Below are positions 41,829 to 49,559 of a stretch of DNA of 64,000 bases, one piece after another (the stretch's first letter is position 1; each line of letters begins with the position of its first letter). The notes beneath the pieces were generated by a model. That model had not been told where the DNA came from. It saw only the letters and a list, made by a program, of their open reading frames with translations, and made no database searches. This stretch comes from DASQZT01 sp035638575 (lineage in GTDB: Bacteria; Acidobacteriota; Terriglobia; Bryobacterales; Bryobacteraceae): the NCBI GenBank assembly GCA_035638575.1, contig DASQZT010000098.1, forward strand, positions 1 through 64,000, read 5' to 3'. Made by a program: the position numbers and the translations under genes.

Positions 41829-43901
41829 GTGTATCTTTGCGCCCTGAGAAGAACCGTCCTATTACTATGGCTGTCGCTGGGTGCGACGGTGTGCTTCGGG
41901 GCTCAAGCCGCCTTCGACGCGGAGCAGAACCGATGGGTCATGGGCAACGGCCAGATACAGGCGGTATTCCAACTGACGCCGGAAGGGTACTTCAGGAGCC
42001 AGGGAATCAGCGACTTGACGACGGGGGACCAGTGGCTACCCTCGACGAATCAGCCTTCCACGCCGGTAAATTTCCAGGCCGGCGGTGAAGTGTTCGACGC
42101 GCAGCGCCAGTACGATCTGCTCGATCAGTTCACCCAGAACACCACACCATCCGGCGTGAGCCAATACATCCTGTTGCGGGATTTGAAAACCGGCGCACAG
42201 ATCACGGTAATGCTGGAAATCTACGACGGGCAGCCGGTGTTGCACTACGGCTGGAAGTACCGGAACCCAGGAGCGTCGCAGGTGCATATCACGACGCTCG
42301 ACATGCTGCCGTGGAGCTTCAACGACGCAGGGAAGCGGTATACCGCATTCCGCGTGGACCAGTGGTCGCTGGATGCCGTGCCCGAGGACTTCGAGTCCTT
42401 CCAGTCGGTTCTGGATCCGGAAGGGAGCGCGTTCGAGGTGTACTCGGGCGCGCACGGCGACCAGTGCGGATGGCTGGCGGTTCGCGACTCCGATACGCGC
42501 GGGTTGTTTGCCGGTTGGGAGTTCGACGGGCGCACCAAGGCGACCATCCGCCAGGTGGCACCCGAAGGAGAGATCGGTTTCTCCGCCTCTTTGATGGATA
42601 TGAACCACCCCGTGGATTCGGCGGCGGATTTCCAGTCGCCGTGGGCGTTCCTCGGACTGTTCCACGGCGATTTCGACGAGGCGGGCTACCGGACGCAGCG
42701 CTTCGTGGAGGCTGTCCTGGCGCAGCCGTTGCCGGACGCGCCGGCGTTTCCGTACGTCTCCTGGGATTCGTGGGGCTATCAAGACCAGATCGACGAGGGC
42801 GTGCTGCGGCGTAATGCGGGCATCGCCGCGGCGCTGGGCGTGGAACTGTTCGTCGTGGACCTGGGCTGGGCGCGGTCCATCGGTGACTGGTACGAAGATC
42901 CCACCAAGTTCCCGAACGGCCTGGCGGCGGTATCCGATACCGTGCATTCACTGGGCATGAAATTCGGATTGCATTTCGCCCTCACGGAGGCGGACCCGAA
43001 CAGCCCCGTGCTGCGCGAGAATCCGGACTGGACGTCGACCGAAAACGATAACTACCACAACGCCGTTTCCCTCTGCCTCTCCAATCAGCCGGCGCGGGAC
43101 TGGCTGATCCAGCAGGGGACCCGGATGATCGACGATTACCACGTCGATTGGATCCTGCAGGACGGCGAGAACATGGTCAAGGAGTGCACCAAGTCCACAC
43201 ACACGCACGATCCCGCGGACAGCAATTACTCCAACGCGGTGGACGGATTGAACGCGGTGATTTCGGCGATCCGGACGGCGCGGCCGAACGTCTCGTTTGA
43301 GAACTGCGAAGACGGCGGAAACATGATGACGTTCAACATGGTGAAGAATTACGTCACTTCGGTCACCAACGACGCATCGGGTTCCCTCGAATCGCGGCGG
43401 GCGGTCTACGGCGCGACTTATCCATTTCCGCCGCGATTCGCGGAGCGGTATATGCCGGACACCGACGGCATCAGCCCCTATGCCACCGACAGTTACCGTT
43501 TTGGCGGTCCCTGGGTGCTGATGACCCGGTTGGACGGGTTGACGGCGGATCAGAAGGGCTTCTTGGCGGACCAGATCGGACGCTTCAAAGCGCAGCGGAC
43601 ACAGATTTCGAGCGGCAAAGTATTTCACCTGGCGGCCCCGGCCGCCAACGCCACCGACGCCATTCAGAGTTACGATCCTGTGACGGATAGCGCCATTGCC
43701 ATGATAAGCCGGGCGCAATCCGACGGTCCGGAGTACCAGTTTCACCCCAAGGGCCTGAATCCTGCCGCGCGGTACACGGTGTGGTTCGAGATCGATCCCA
43801 GCGTGTACTCCATGGGAGGAGCGCAGTTGATGACGAATGGCGTGAGAGTGAAGCTGCCCACGCCGTTCAGCTCCGACGTGGCGCACATCGAGGCCCAGTA
43901 G
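41829..43901 (+). CDS. Secreted GH36-like (alpha-galactosidase superfamily) glycoside hydrolase
   Basis: A 690-residue protein with a signal peptide (TVLLLWLSLGATVCFGAQA). The first ~270 residues form the beta-sandwich found in GH36 enzymes. The (beta/alpha)8 barrel then starts at YVSWDSWGYQDQIDEGVLRR, continues with VDLGWARSIGDWYEDPTKFP and GLHFALTEADPNS, and holds the likely nucleophile Asp in VDWILQDGENMVKE. The usual GH36 motifs are altered: K-W-D-x-N is replaced by L-Q-D-G-E-N, and C-x-x-G-G-G-R-x-D by C-E-D-G-G-N-M. Specificity is therefore open. It would act outside the cytoplasm on alpha-linked galactosides or related sugars. The start is a GTG at 41829. Confidence 0.75.
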   Translation: MYLCALRRTVLLLWLSLGATVCFGAQAAFDAEQNRWVMGNGQIQAVFQLTPEGYFRSQGISDLTTGDQWLPSTNQPSTPVNFQAGGEVFDAQRQYDLLDQFTQNTTPSGVSQYILLRDLKTGAQITVMLEIYDGQPVLHYGWKYRNPGASQVHITTLDMLPWSFNDAGKRYTAFRVDQWSLDAVPEDFESFQSVLDPEGSAFEVYSGAHGDQCGWLAVRDSDTRGLFAGWEFDGRTKATIRQVAPEGEIGFSASLMDMNHPVDSAADFQSPWAFLGLFHGDFDEAGYRTQRFVEAVLAQPLPDAPAFPYVSWDSWGYQDQIDEGVLRRNAGIAAALGVELFVVDLGWARSIGDWYEDPTKFPNGLAAVSDTVHSLGMKFGLHFALTEADPNSPVLRENPDWTSTENDNYHNAVSLCLSNQPARDWLIQQGTRMIDDYHVDWILQDGENMVKECTKSTHTHDPADSNYSNAVDGLNAVISAIRTARPNVSFENCEDGGNMMTFNMVKNYVTSVTNDASGSLESRRAVYGATYPFPPRFAERYMPDTDGISPYATDSYRFGGPWVLMTRLDGLTADQKGFLADQIGRFKAQRTQISSGKVFHLAAPAANATDAIQSYDPVTDSAIAMISRAQSDGPEYQFHPKGLNPAARYTVWFEIDPSVYSMGGAQLMTNGVRVKLPTPFSSDVAHIEAQ

Positions 43902-43917
43902 GACAAGCGGAACACGC

Positions 43918-43966
43918 GGGCAAGCTAAGGCATGCTAAAGCAACGCCAGGGCAAGCTAAGGCATGC
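43918..43966 (+). repeat. Two direct copies of an 18-bp repeat
   Basis: GGGCAAGCTAAGGCATGC occurs at 43918-43935 and 43949-43966, a 31-bp period, between the glycosidase stop and the 44-kb operon. It ends in CCCACC, similar to the CCCACAA that ends the tandem-hairpin repeats, hinting at a related family. Confidence 0.8.
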
Positions 43967-44018
43967 CCCACCCTTGACCTTGGCCTTCCCGCTGTCGTAC
44001 TCTTCCGAGTGAGGTTCG

Positions 44019-44690
44019 ATGAGCAAGAAGTGGTATAACCATTTTATCTCCTTGGATCAACCGGCCGAGGAATCCACAGAGAAAACCGGGCCCGAAACTC
44101 CTGCTAACGCCGCGCAGGCCGTCGCGGATATCGCCGCGGGCGTCGCTCCCGCGCCGCAGTTCACGAAGACGGTCTCCAATCCCACGTCGTTCGACGAAAT
44201 CTACCACGCGGCGGAAATCCAGCCGCCGGTGCACGGCTTCACCATCATGAAGGTGGCGGAAATGCTGCACAGCGAGCACATCCGCAACCTGCCTAAGGAC
44301 GTGAAACGCAGCTCCGTACTGGTGGCCCTGGAAGCCGCCGGCGCGCCCATCCAGGACGTGATCCAGGACGCCGTGAAGCGCGACCGAGCGCTAGACACCT
44401 TCGAGCGTGTCCAGGAGCAGGCGGCGGGCGAGCTGGAAGCCCGTAAGACGAAGGAAAATCAGGAGATCCAGGCGGAAATGGACCGCATTGTGGCGGACCA
44501 CCGGTCGCGCATGCAGGCCAACAACGACGAGGTCGCCCGGGAGAAGGAAAAGTTCTACGCGTGGCGGCTCAAGAAGCAGGAAGAGGAACAAAAGATTTCG
44601 GATACCGTATCTTATTTCGTTACGGAGAATCCGATCACGACCGGCGGCTCAGCGGCGGCCCCGGCCCCATCGCGCGCTGCCGATAAGTAG
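44019..44690 (+). CDS. Coiled-coil protein of unknown function, first gene of PspA/ABC operon
   Basis: A 223-residue soluble protein with no signal or membrane segment. After a disordered 55-residue N-terminus there is a helical domain, about 60-125 (FDEIYHAAEIQPPVHGFTIM, then LHSEHIRNLPKDVKRSSVLV). A long charged helix follows, about 125-200 (LEARKTKENQEIQAEMDRIV), which probably forms a coiled coil, and a disordered tail. I recognise no family. It precedes the PspA gene by 24 bases and is likely to work with PspA, perhaps by coiled-coil contact. A weak -24-like TGG with an imperfect -12 lies near 43981. Confidence 0.6.
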   Translation: MSKKWYNHFISLDQPAEESTEKTGPETPANAAQAVADIAAGVAPAPQFTKTVSNPTSFDEIYHAAEIQPPVHGFTIMKVAEMLHSEHIRNLPKDVKRSSVLVALEAAGAPIQDVIQDAVKRDRALDTFERVQEQAAGELEARKTKENQEIQAEMDRIVADHRSRMQANNDEVAREKEKFYAWRLKKQEEEQKISDTVSYFVTENPITTGGSAAAPAPSRAADK

Positions 44691-44714
44691 CCGCAGAAAG
44701 GGATACCGACTTTT

Positions 44715-45446
44715 ATGTGGAGACGCATGTCCCGCATGTTCCGCTCGTTCTTCGGTTTTTTCATCTCCGTAGGCGAAAATCCGGAACTCATTCTCGAACA
44801 GAACATCCGCGATATGAACGACCAGGTGCCGCGGATGAACGAAAGCATCGCCATGGTCAAGGCCAACGTCACGCTCCTGGAGAAAGAGGACGCGCGTTAT
44901 GCGGACGACCTGACCAACCTCACCGCGAAGGTAAAGGCCGCCATCCAGGCCGGCCGCGACGACCTGGCCGGCAGTTTCGCCATGCAGTTGGAGCAGGTTC
45001 GCGGCGCGCGGGCCCGCACCCAGGGCCAATTGACCTCCGCCCGCGCGGCTTTCGACAAAGCCATGGCGGTGAAGAAGGCCTTCATGCTCGAGAAGGAGCG
45101 GAAGACGCAGGAGGCGATGAACGCCATCCGCGATTACCGGCGCGCGCAATGGCAGAAGAAGGTGGCCGACGTCATGGAGAACTTCGAAGTGGCGGGCATC
45201 AGCCAGACGCACGACGAGATGGTCCACAAGATCGAAGAACAGACCGCCATGAACGAAGCCCGCATGGAGATGGCGTTGGGCAACGTGGACGAGCAGAAGG
45301 TCAAGATCGAAGAAGAGGCCGAAAAGCTGCGGGCCAACGAGCTGGTGAAACAGTTCAAGGCGGAGATGGGGCTGATTTCTCCCGAGCCTTCGAGCGCGCC
45401 GGCGCAGAAGACCATCGGTGGGGCCGAAGCACAGAAGACGGTTTAA
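44715..45446 (+). CDS. pspA: PspA/IM30-family membrane-remodelling protein
   Basis: A 243-residue, almost fully helical protein. The N-terminus (RRMSRMFRSFFGFFISVGEN, then PELILEQNIRDMNDQ) is the amphipathic helix plus helix 1 of PspA/IM30. The body is a continuous coiled coil to about residue 215 and the tail is disordered. PspA proteins bind stressed inner membrane, oligomerise like ESCRT-III and preserve the proton gradient. It lies between an unknown coiled-coil gene and a solute-binding/OmpA fusion gene, with 24- and 18-base gaps. No classical pspB/pspC is present, but a sigma-54 activator lies at the end of the same run. Confidence 0.85.
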   Translation: MWRRMSRMFRSFFGFFISVGENPELILEQNIRDMNDQVPRMNESIAMVKANVTLLEKEDARYADDLTNLTAKVKAAIQAGRDDLAGSFAMQLEQVRGARARTQGQLTSARAAFDKAMAVKKAFMLEKERKTQEAMNAIRDYRRAQWQKKVADVMENFEVAGISQTHDEMVHKIEEQTAMNEARMEMALGNVDEQKVKIEEEAEKLRANELVKQFKAEMGLISPEPSSAPAQKTIGGAEAQKTV

Positions 45447-45464
45447 TCGGAGTCGATTGGAGCC

Positions 45465-47033
45465 ATGGCCGTGAAAATCGAAAGAGGCGGTTGGGTCCTC
45501 ATTTTCCTCGTCGGGCTTGGCCTGGTGGGCTACAGCCTGAACAAGTACGGTGTACTGAGCATCCCCTTTCTGGGATCGAGCGGGGAGAAGCCCGCGGCGT
45601 CCGGCGTCAAGGTCGATCCCACGCAACCGCTGCCGGTGGCGGCGAAGGAGTCCAACGAGGTACGGGTCCGCGTCAACATCTGGGTCGGGTGCGCGGGCGG
45701 CCTGGTGGCCAACGGCGGGCTGGACACGAAGGCCGGGTCGATTTATGCCGACAAAGGGCTGAAGGTCTCGTTCAAGATCATTGACGACTGGACCGAAGGC
45801 GCGACGGCGCTGGCCACGGACAACGTGGACGTGATGCTGACCACGGCCGACGTGTGGGCCAAGGACTTCGGGCAGTTTCAGGACAAAGGCGTAAACGCGC
45901 GCGCCTTTTACATGGTGGACTGGTCGCGCGGCGCCGATGGCGTCATCGGGCGGCAGGGGATCAACAGCATCGAAGACCTGGCGGGGAAGACCGTGGCGTT
46001 CGCGCCGTACACGCCTTCGCACTTCCTGCTGTGGAACGGGCTGAAGGCGTCCGGACTTTCGACCGATCAGCGCAACGAAATCTTCAACAAGGCCGTGCAC
46101 ACCAAGGACGGCATCGAGCCCGCCACGCTGTTCGCGCAGCAGAAAGTGGACGCGGCGGTGGCGTGGGACCCGGACATGAGCGACGCCGTCACCAAGCGTC
46201 CGGGCTCGAAAAAGATCTACGACACCCGCATCGCCAACCGGCTGATCGCCGACATTCTGGTGGTGAGCGACCGCTTTGCGGCGAACAACGCGCAGACCCT
46301 GGAAAAGTTCGCGCAGGGCTGGCTGGAAGGCGTGCAATTTATCCAGTCGCAGCCCTCGCGAGCCTACACACTCATCGGCACGATCAAGGACTTCAACATG
46401 CCGACCGATCTCGCCAAGACCATGCTGGAAGGCGTGAGGCTGGCGGATTATGCCGACAACCAGTCCTTTTTCGGCACGGCGGGCGCGGACTCCGATTACG
46501 CCAACGTTTTCAAGATGGCCCAGGACATGTATCGCGAGCTGCGGCTGATCAAGCACACGTACGATATCGAATCGAGCGTCGACCGGCGCTACGTGGCGGC
46601 ATTGAGCGGCAAGTTCTCCAGCACGCCGAGCGAGGCGCCGATCACTTACAAGGAGCCGCCCAAGGGCGCGACCCCCATCGCCACGCAAAGGCGCTCGATC
46701 TACTTCGAGGCGAACTCCTCCAAAATGGGGCTGGATTCGCGCGCCGTGGTGGACGAGATCGGCGATTTCATGCGGGCCTACGAGAACACCGTCGTGGACA
46801 TCGAGGGCAACACCGATTCCACCGGGTCGCGGGAGCTGAACATGTCGCTTTCCAAACAGCGCGCCGACACGGTGAAGAGCTACCTGGTGGAGAAGTATCA
46901 CTTCCCGCCCGAACGCATGCGCACGATGGGCAACGGCCCGGACAAACCGCTCGATACGAACGCCACGCCGGATGGCCGTGAGAAGAACCGGCGGACGGAT
47001 ATCAAGGTCTACCCGAACCCGGCTAAATCGTGA
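45465..47033 (+). CDS. ABC solute-binding protein fused to OmpA peptidoglycan-binding domain
   Basis: A 522-residue protein. One N-terminal hydrophobic anchor (WVLIFLVGLGLVGYSLNKYG, residues 9-28) would hold it to the outer face of the inner membrane. Residues about 65-370 are an NMT1/SsuA-type periplasmic binding domain (VRVNIWVGCAGGLVANGGLD, then ATALATDNVDVMLTTADVWA). Residues about 408-516 are an OmpA-C domain (IYFEANSSKMGLDSRAVVDE, then DIEGNTDSTGSRELN and a final NRRTDI), including the Asp and Arg that bind diaminopimelate in peptidoglycan. A binding protein tethered to both membrane and wall is unusual for uptake. The permease gene overlaps its stop (GTGA). Confidence 0.85.
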   Translation: MAVKIERGGWVLIFLVGLGLVGYSLNKYGVLSIPFLGSSGEKPAASGVKVDPTQPLPVAAKESNEVRVRVNIWVGCAGGLVANGGLDTKAGSIYADKGLKVSFKIIDDWTEGATALATDNVDVMLTTADVWAKDFGQFQDKGVNARAFYMVDWSRGADGVIGRQGINSIEDLAGKTVAFAPYTPSHFLLWNGLKASGLSTDQRNEIFNKAVHTKDGIEPATLFAQQKVDAAVAWDPDMSDAVTKRPGSKKIYDTRIANRLIADILVVSDRFAANNAQTLEKFAQGWLEGVQFIQSQPSRAYTLIGTIKDFNMPTDLAKTMLEGVRLADYADNQSFFGTAGADSDYANVFKMAQDMYRELRLIKHTYDIESSVDRRYVAALSGKFSSTPSEAPITYKEPPKGATPIATQRRSIYFEANSSKMGLDSRAVVDEIGDFMRAYENTVVDIEGNTDSTGSRELNMSLSKQRADTVKSYLVEKYHFPPERMRTMGNGPDKPLDTNATPDGREKNRRTDIKVYPNPAKS

Positions 47034-47884
47034 GCCTCCAGAACCTCTTCGAGATCCGGCGGGAGGTTACCAAGCGCACGCGCCTGACGCTTGCCCTGGT
47101 GAGCTGGACCCTGGTGGTGACGGCCTGGTTTTTCCTCACGCGGTGGAAGATCCTGCCGCCGTTCTCGGTGCCGCCGCCGGCCGGAGTGGTCGAGGCCTTC
47201 ATCCGCTTGTGGACCGAATACGACCTGCCGGGCAACGTGGCCCAAAGCTGGTGGCGAATCGCCCAGGCGTTTTTCTGGTCGGCCGTGGTGGCCATACCGC
47301 TGGGGCTGCTGATGGCCAGCTTCGGCTGGCTGCACGACCTGGTGAACCCGGTCGCGGCGCCCATGCGCTCCATGCCCATCACCGCGTTCCTGCCGGCGTT
47401 CATCGGGCTCTTCGGCATGGAAGAGGGAATGAAGATCGCGTTCCTGTGGTTCGGCATGTTCTTCTACCTGCTGGCAGTGGTGGTGGAAGAAGCCAACAAA
47501 GTGGACAACGCCCTGATCGAGACGGCGCTCACCCTGGGCGCCAAGCGCCGCCACGTCCTGTGGCTGATGTTCCGCGCTTCGTTTCCCGGCATTTTCGGCT
47601 CGTTTCGCATCCTTTACGATATCGGCTGGACGTACGTGATCTTGGCCGAGATGGTGAATGCGCGCAAGGGCGTGGGCTACATGGTGGAAGCGGCGCGGAA
47701 GGTGCTGGATCTCGACCGCGTGTACGCCGGCATCATCGCCATCGGTTTCGCCGCGTTCCTGTTCCGCTGGCTGCTGACGCTGGCGGAGCACTGGCTGTTC
47801 CCGTGGCGGAGGCCATCGGTGATGCTCTCGCAGCCGGCCGTGGCAATGGCCGTAGCAAAGGGTCACAAGCGTGCCAAACCCTAA
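47030..47884 (+). CDS. ABC transporter permease (SsuC/TauC type)
   Basis: A 284-residue protein with six hydrophobic segments and the permease coupling motif region NALIETALTLGAKRRHVLWL, the EAA-type loop that contacts the ATPase. The family is the nitrate/sulfonate/taurine permease group. The N-terminus is a 20-residue polar extension before the first helix (LVVTAWFFLTRWKILPP). The GTG at 47030 overlaps the upstream stop, and its own end overlaps the ATPase gene by 14 bases. It is the membrane partner of the solute-binding/OmpA protein and the ATPase that follows. Confidence 0.88.
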   Translation: MSLQNLFEIRREVTKRTRLTLALVSWTLVVTAWFFLTRWKILPPFSVPPPAGVVEAFIRLWTEYDLPGNVAQSWWRIAQAFFWSAVVAIPLGLLMASFGWLHDLVNPVAAPMRSMPITAFLPAFIGLFGMEEGMKIAFLWFGMFFYLLAVVVEEANKVDNALIETALTLGAKRRHVLWLMFRASFPGIFGSFRILYDIGWTYVILAEMVNARKGVGYMVEAARKVLDLDRVYAGIIAIGFAAFLFRWLLTLAEHWLFPWRRPSVMLSQPAVAMAVAKGHKRAKP

Positions 47885-48698
47885 CACCAGAATCTCGCTC
47901 CGCAACGTCTCCCGCAGCTTCGTCTCGCCCGCCGGGGAGACGATACAGGCGATCCACGACATCAATTTCGACATCGAAGACCTGTATTCGCCCGAGGGCA
48001 AGGACATCGGCGAATTCCGCATTCTGCTGGGTCCTTCGGGATGCGGAAAGTCCACCATTCTGCGGTTGATCGCCGGCCTCGACCGGCCCGACACGGGCGA
48101 GATCCTGGTTATGGGCAAGCCGGTGACGCACCCGGGCCGCGACCGCGGGATGGTCTTTCAGAAGTACACGTCGTTCCCCTGGCTGACGGTCGCCCAGAAC
48201 GTGGGGTACGGGCTGAAGATCAACGGCGTCCCGGACGCCGAGCGCGAACCGACGGTCGCCCGGCTCATTCAGGACGTCGGGCTGAGCGGATTCGAGAAGT
48301 CCTATCCCGACACGCTTTCGGGCGGCATGCAGCAGCGCGTGGCCATCGCGCGCACCCTTTCGCTGCGCCCCGGGGTGATCCTGATGGACGAGCCCTTCGG
48401 GGCGCTGGATGCGCAGACCCGCGGCGACATGCAGGAACTGCTGCTGCGCATCTGGTCGGAAACCGCCAGCACCATCCTCTTCGTCACCCACGACGTGGAC
48501 GAGGCCATTTATCTCGCCGACCGCATCTACGTCCTGTGCGCCCGACCCGGTACAATTATTGAAGATGTGCCGGTGCCGTTCAGCCGGCCGCGCGATCCTT
48601 CGATGAAGCAGCGGAGCGAGTTCCACGAGTTGCAGCAGCACGTGCTCTCCTGCCTCCGGCGCGGACCCGGCCAGGGCCAGGTGCGAGTGAGTATTTGA
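47871..48698 (+). CDS. ABC transporter ATPase (SsuB/TauB type) with pre-Walker insert
   Basis: A 275-residue ATPase. Walker A LLGPSGCGKST, Q-loop MVFQKYTSFPWLTV, signature TLSGGMQQRVAIARTL, Walker B VILMDEPFGALDA and the switch histidine in LFVTHDVDEA are all intact. Between the first strand (INFDIE) and Walker A there is an extra stretch of about ten residues (DLYSPEGKDIGEF) not found in ordinary SsuB/TauB proteins. It lies where the ATPase could meet a partner. The GTG at 47871 overlaps the permease gene, and the stop shares a base with the next start (TGATG). Confidence 0.9.
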   Translation: MPNPNTRISLRNVSRSFVSPAGETIQAIHDINFDIEDLYSPEGKDIGEFRILLGPSGCGKSTILRLIAGLDRPDTGEILVMGKPVTHPGRDRGMVFQKYTSFPWLTVAQNVGYGLKINGVPDAEREPTVARLIQDVGLSGFEKSYPDTLSGGMQQRVAIARTLSLRPGVILMDEPFGALDAQTRGDMQELLLRIWSETASTILFVTHDVDEAIYLADRIYVLCARPGTIIEDVPVPFSRPRDPSMKQRSEFHELQQHVLSCLRRGPGQGQVRVSI

Positions 48699-49534
48699 TG
48701 GCGGAGGACAAGGACAACGGCGAAATCAATTATCTGAAGGAGGCGTTCCACCTTCAGTACAACTACATCGCCCTGGCCGGCGCCGCGGCGTTCGCCGTGG
48801 TGTCGGGAACGGCCCTCCCCCTCATGCTGGGCGCGGGACTGGAGTTGATCTACCTGAGCGTCGTGCCCAACAACAGCCGCTTCCAGAGGCTGGTGCGCTC
48901 GTGGAAATTCGAGCAGCAGAAAAAGGAGCGCGAGAAGGGCCTCAGCCAGTTGTTTTACGAGCTGCCGCCCGAGATGAAGGCGCGCTACGCCAGCATGGAG
49001 GGGATCTGCCGCGGCATCCGCGCCAACTACGGGCGGCTGACTTCCACGTCGCAGATGTTCGTGGAGCAGATGGAGTCGAAGCTGAGCGGGTTGTCGCAGT
49101 CCTACATCCGGCTGCTCAACTCGGCCTTCCATCACCGCGAATACCTGCGCGCCACCAATCCCGACAACATCCGGAAAGAGCTGGACACCTTGCAGAAGGA
49201 TCTGGAACACGATTCTCCCAAGGTGCAGGAGATCAACAAGAAGCGCGTCGAGATCCTGAACAAGCGCATCGAGAAATACGACAAGGTTCAGGACAACTGC
49301 AAGGTGATCGACGCGCAGTGCGCCGCCGTGGAAGACGTGCTGCAGTTGATCCGCGACCAGTCCGTGACCATGCACGATCCGCAGGAGATCAGCGACCACC
49401 TGGACAATCTGGTGAAGGACGTGGAGCAGACCGAAGAGACGGTGAGGGAAGTGGAATCCATCTTCGACCTCTCGCCGCTGGCTACGCCCGAGTTCGACAC
49501 GGGGCCCATTTCGCGCAACCGCGTGCGAAACTGA
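48698..49534 (+). CDS. Membrane-anchored coiled-coil protein of unknown function
   Basis: A 278-residue protein. Residues about 22-52 hold one or two hydrophobic segments (IALAGAAAFAVVSGTALPLM, then LGAGLELIYLSVV). The rest is helical and charged, with long heptad-like stretches (KELDTLQKDLEHDSPKVQEI, then KKRVEILNKRIEKYDKVQDN). No family is recognised. The gene overlaps the ATPase gene by one base, so it is probably translated with the ABC transporter. By layout it could be a scaffold linking the transporter to PspA. The ATG at 48698 is preferred to the TTG just before it. Confidence 0.65.
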   Translation: MAEDKDNGEINYLKEAFHLQYNYIALAGAAAFAVVSGTALPLMLGAGLELIYLSVVPNNSRFQRLVRSWKFEQQKKEREKGLSQLFYELPPEMKARYASMEGICRGIRANYGRLTSTSQMFVEQMESKLSGLSQSYIRLLNSAFHHREYLRATNPDNIRKELDTLQKDLEHDSPKVQEINKKRVEILNKRIEKYDKVQDNCKVIDAQCAAVEDVLQLIRDQSVTMHDPQEISDHLDNLVKDVEQTEETVREVESIFDLSPLATPEFDTGPISRNRVRN

Positions 49535-49559
49535 GGACTACCGGCTACAACCAGGCACT

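Noticed and set aside
43981..43996. Possible sigma-54 promoter TGGCC...CTGTC before the PspA/ABC operon
   Set aside because: The -24 GG is present, but the invariant GC of the -12 element is GT at the right spacing. I do not call it a promoter, although regulation of this operon by sigma-54 remains attractive.
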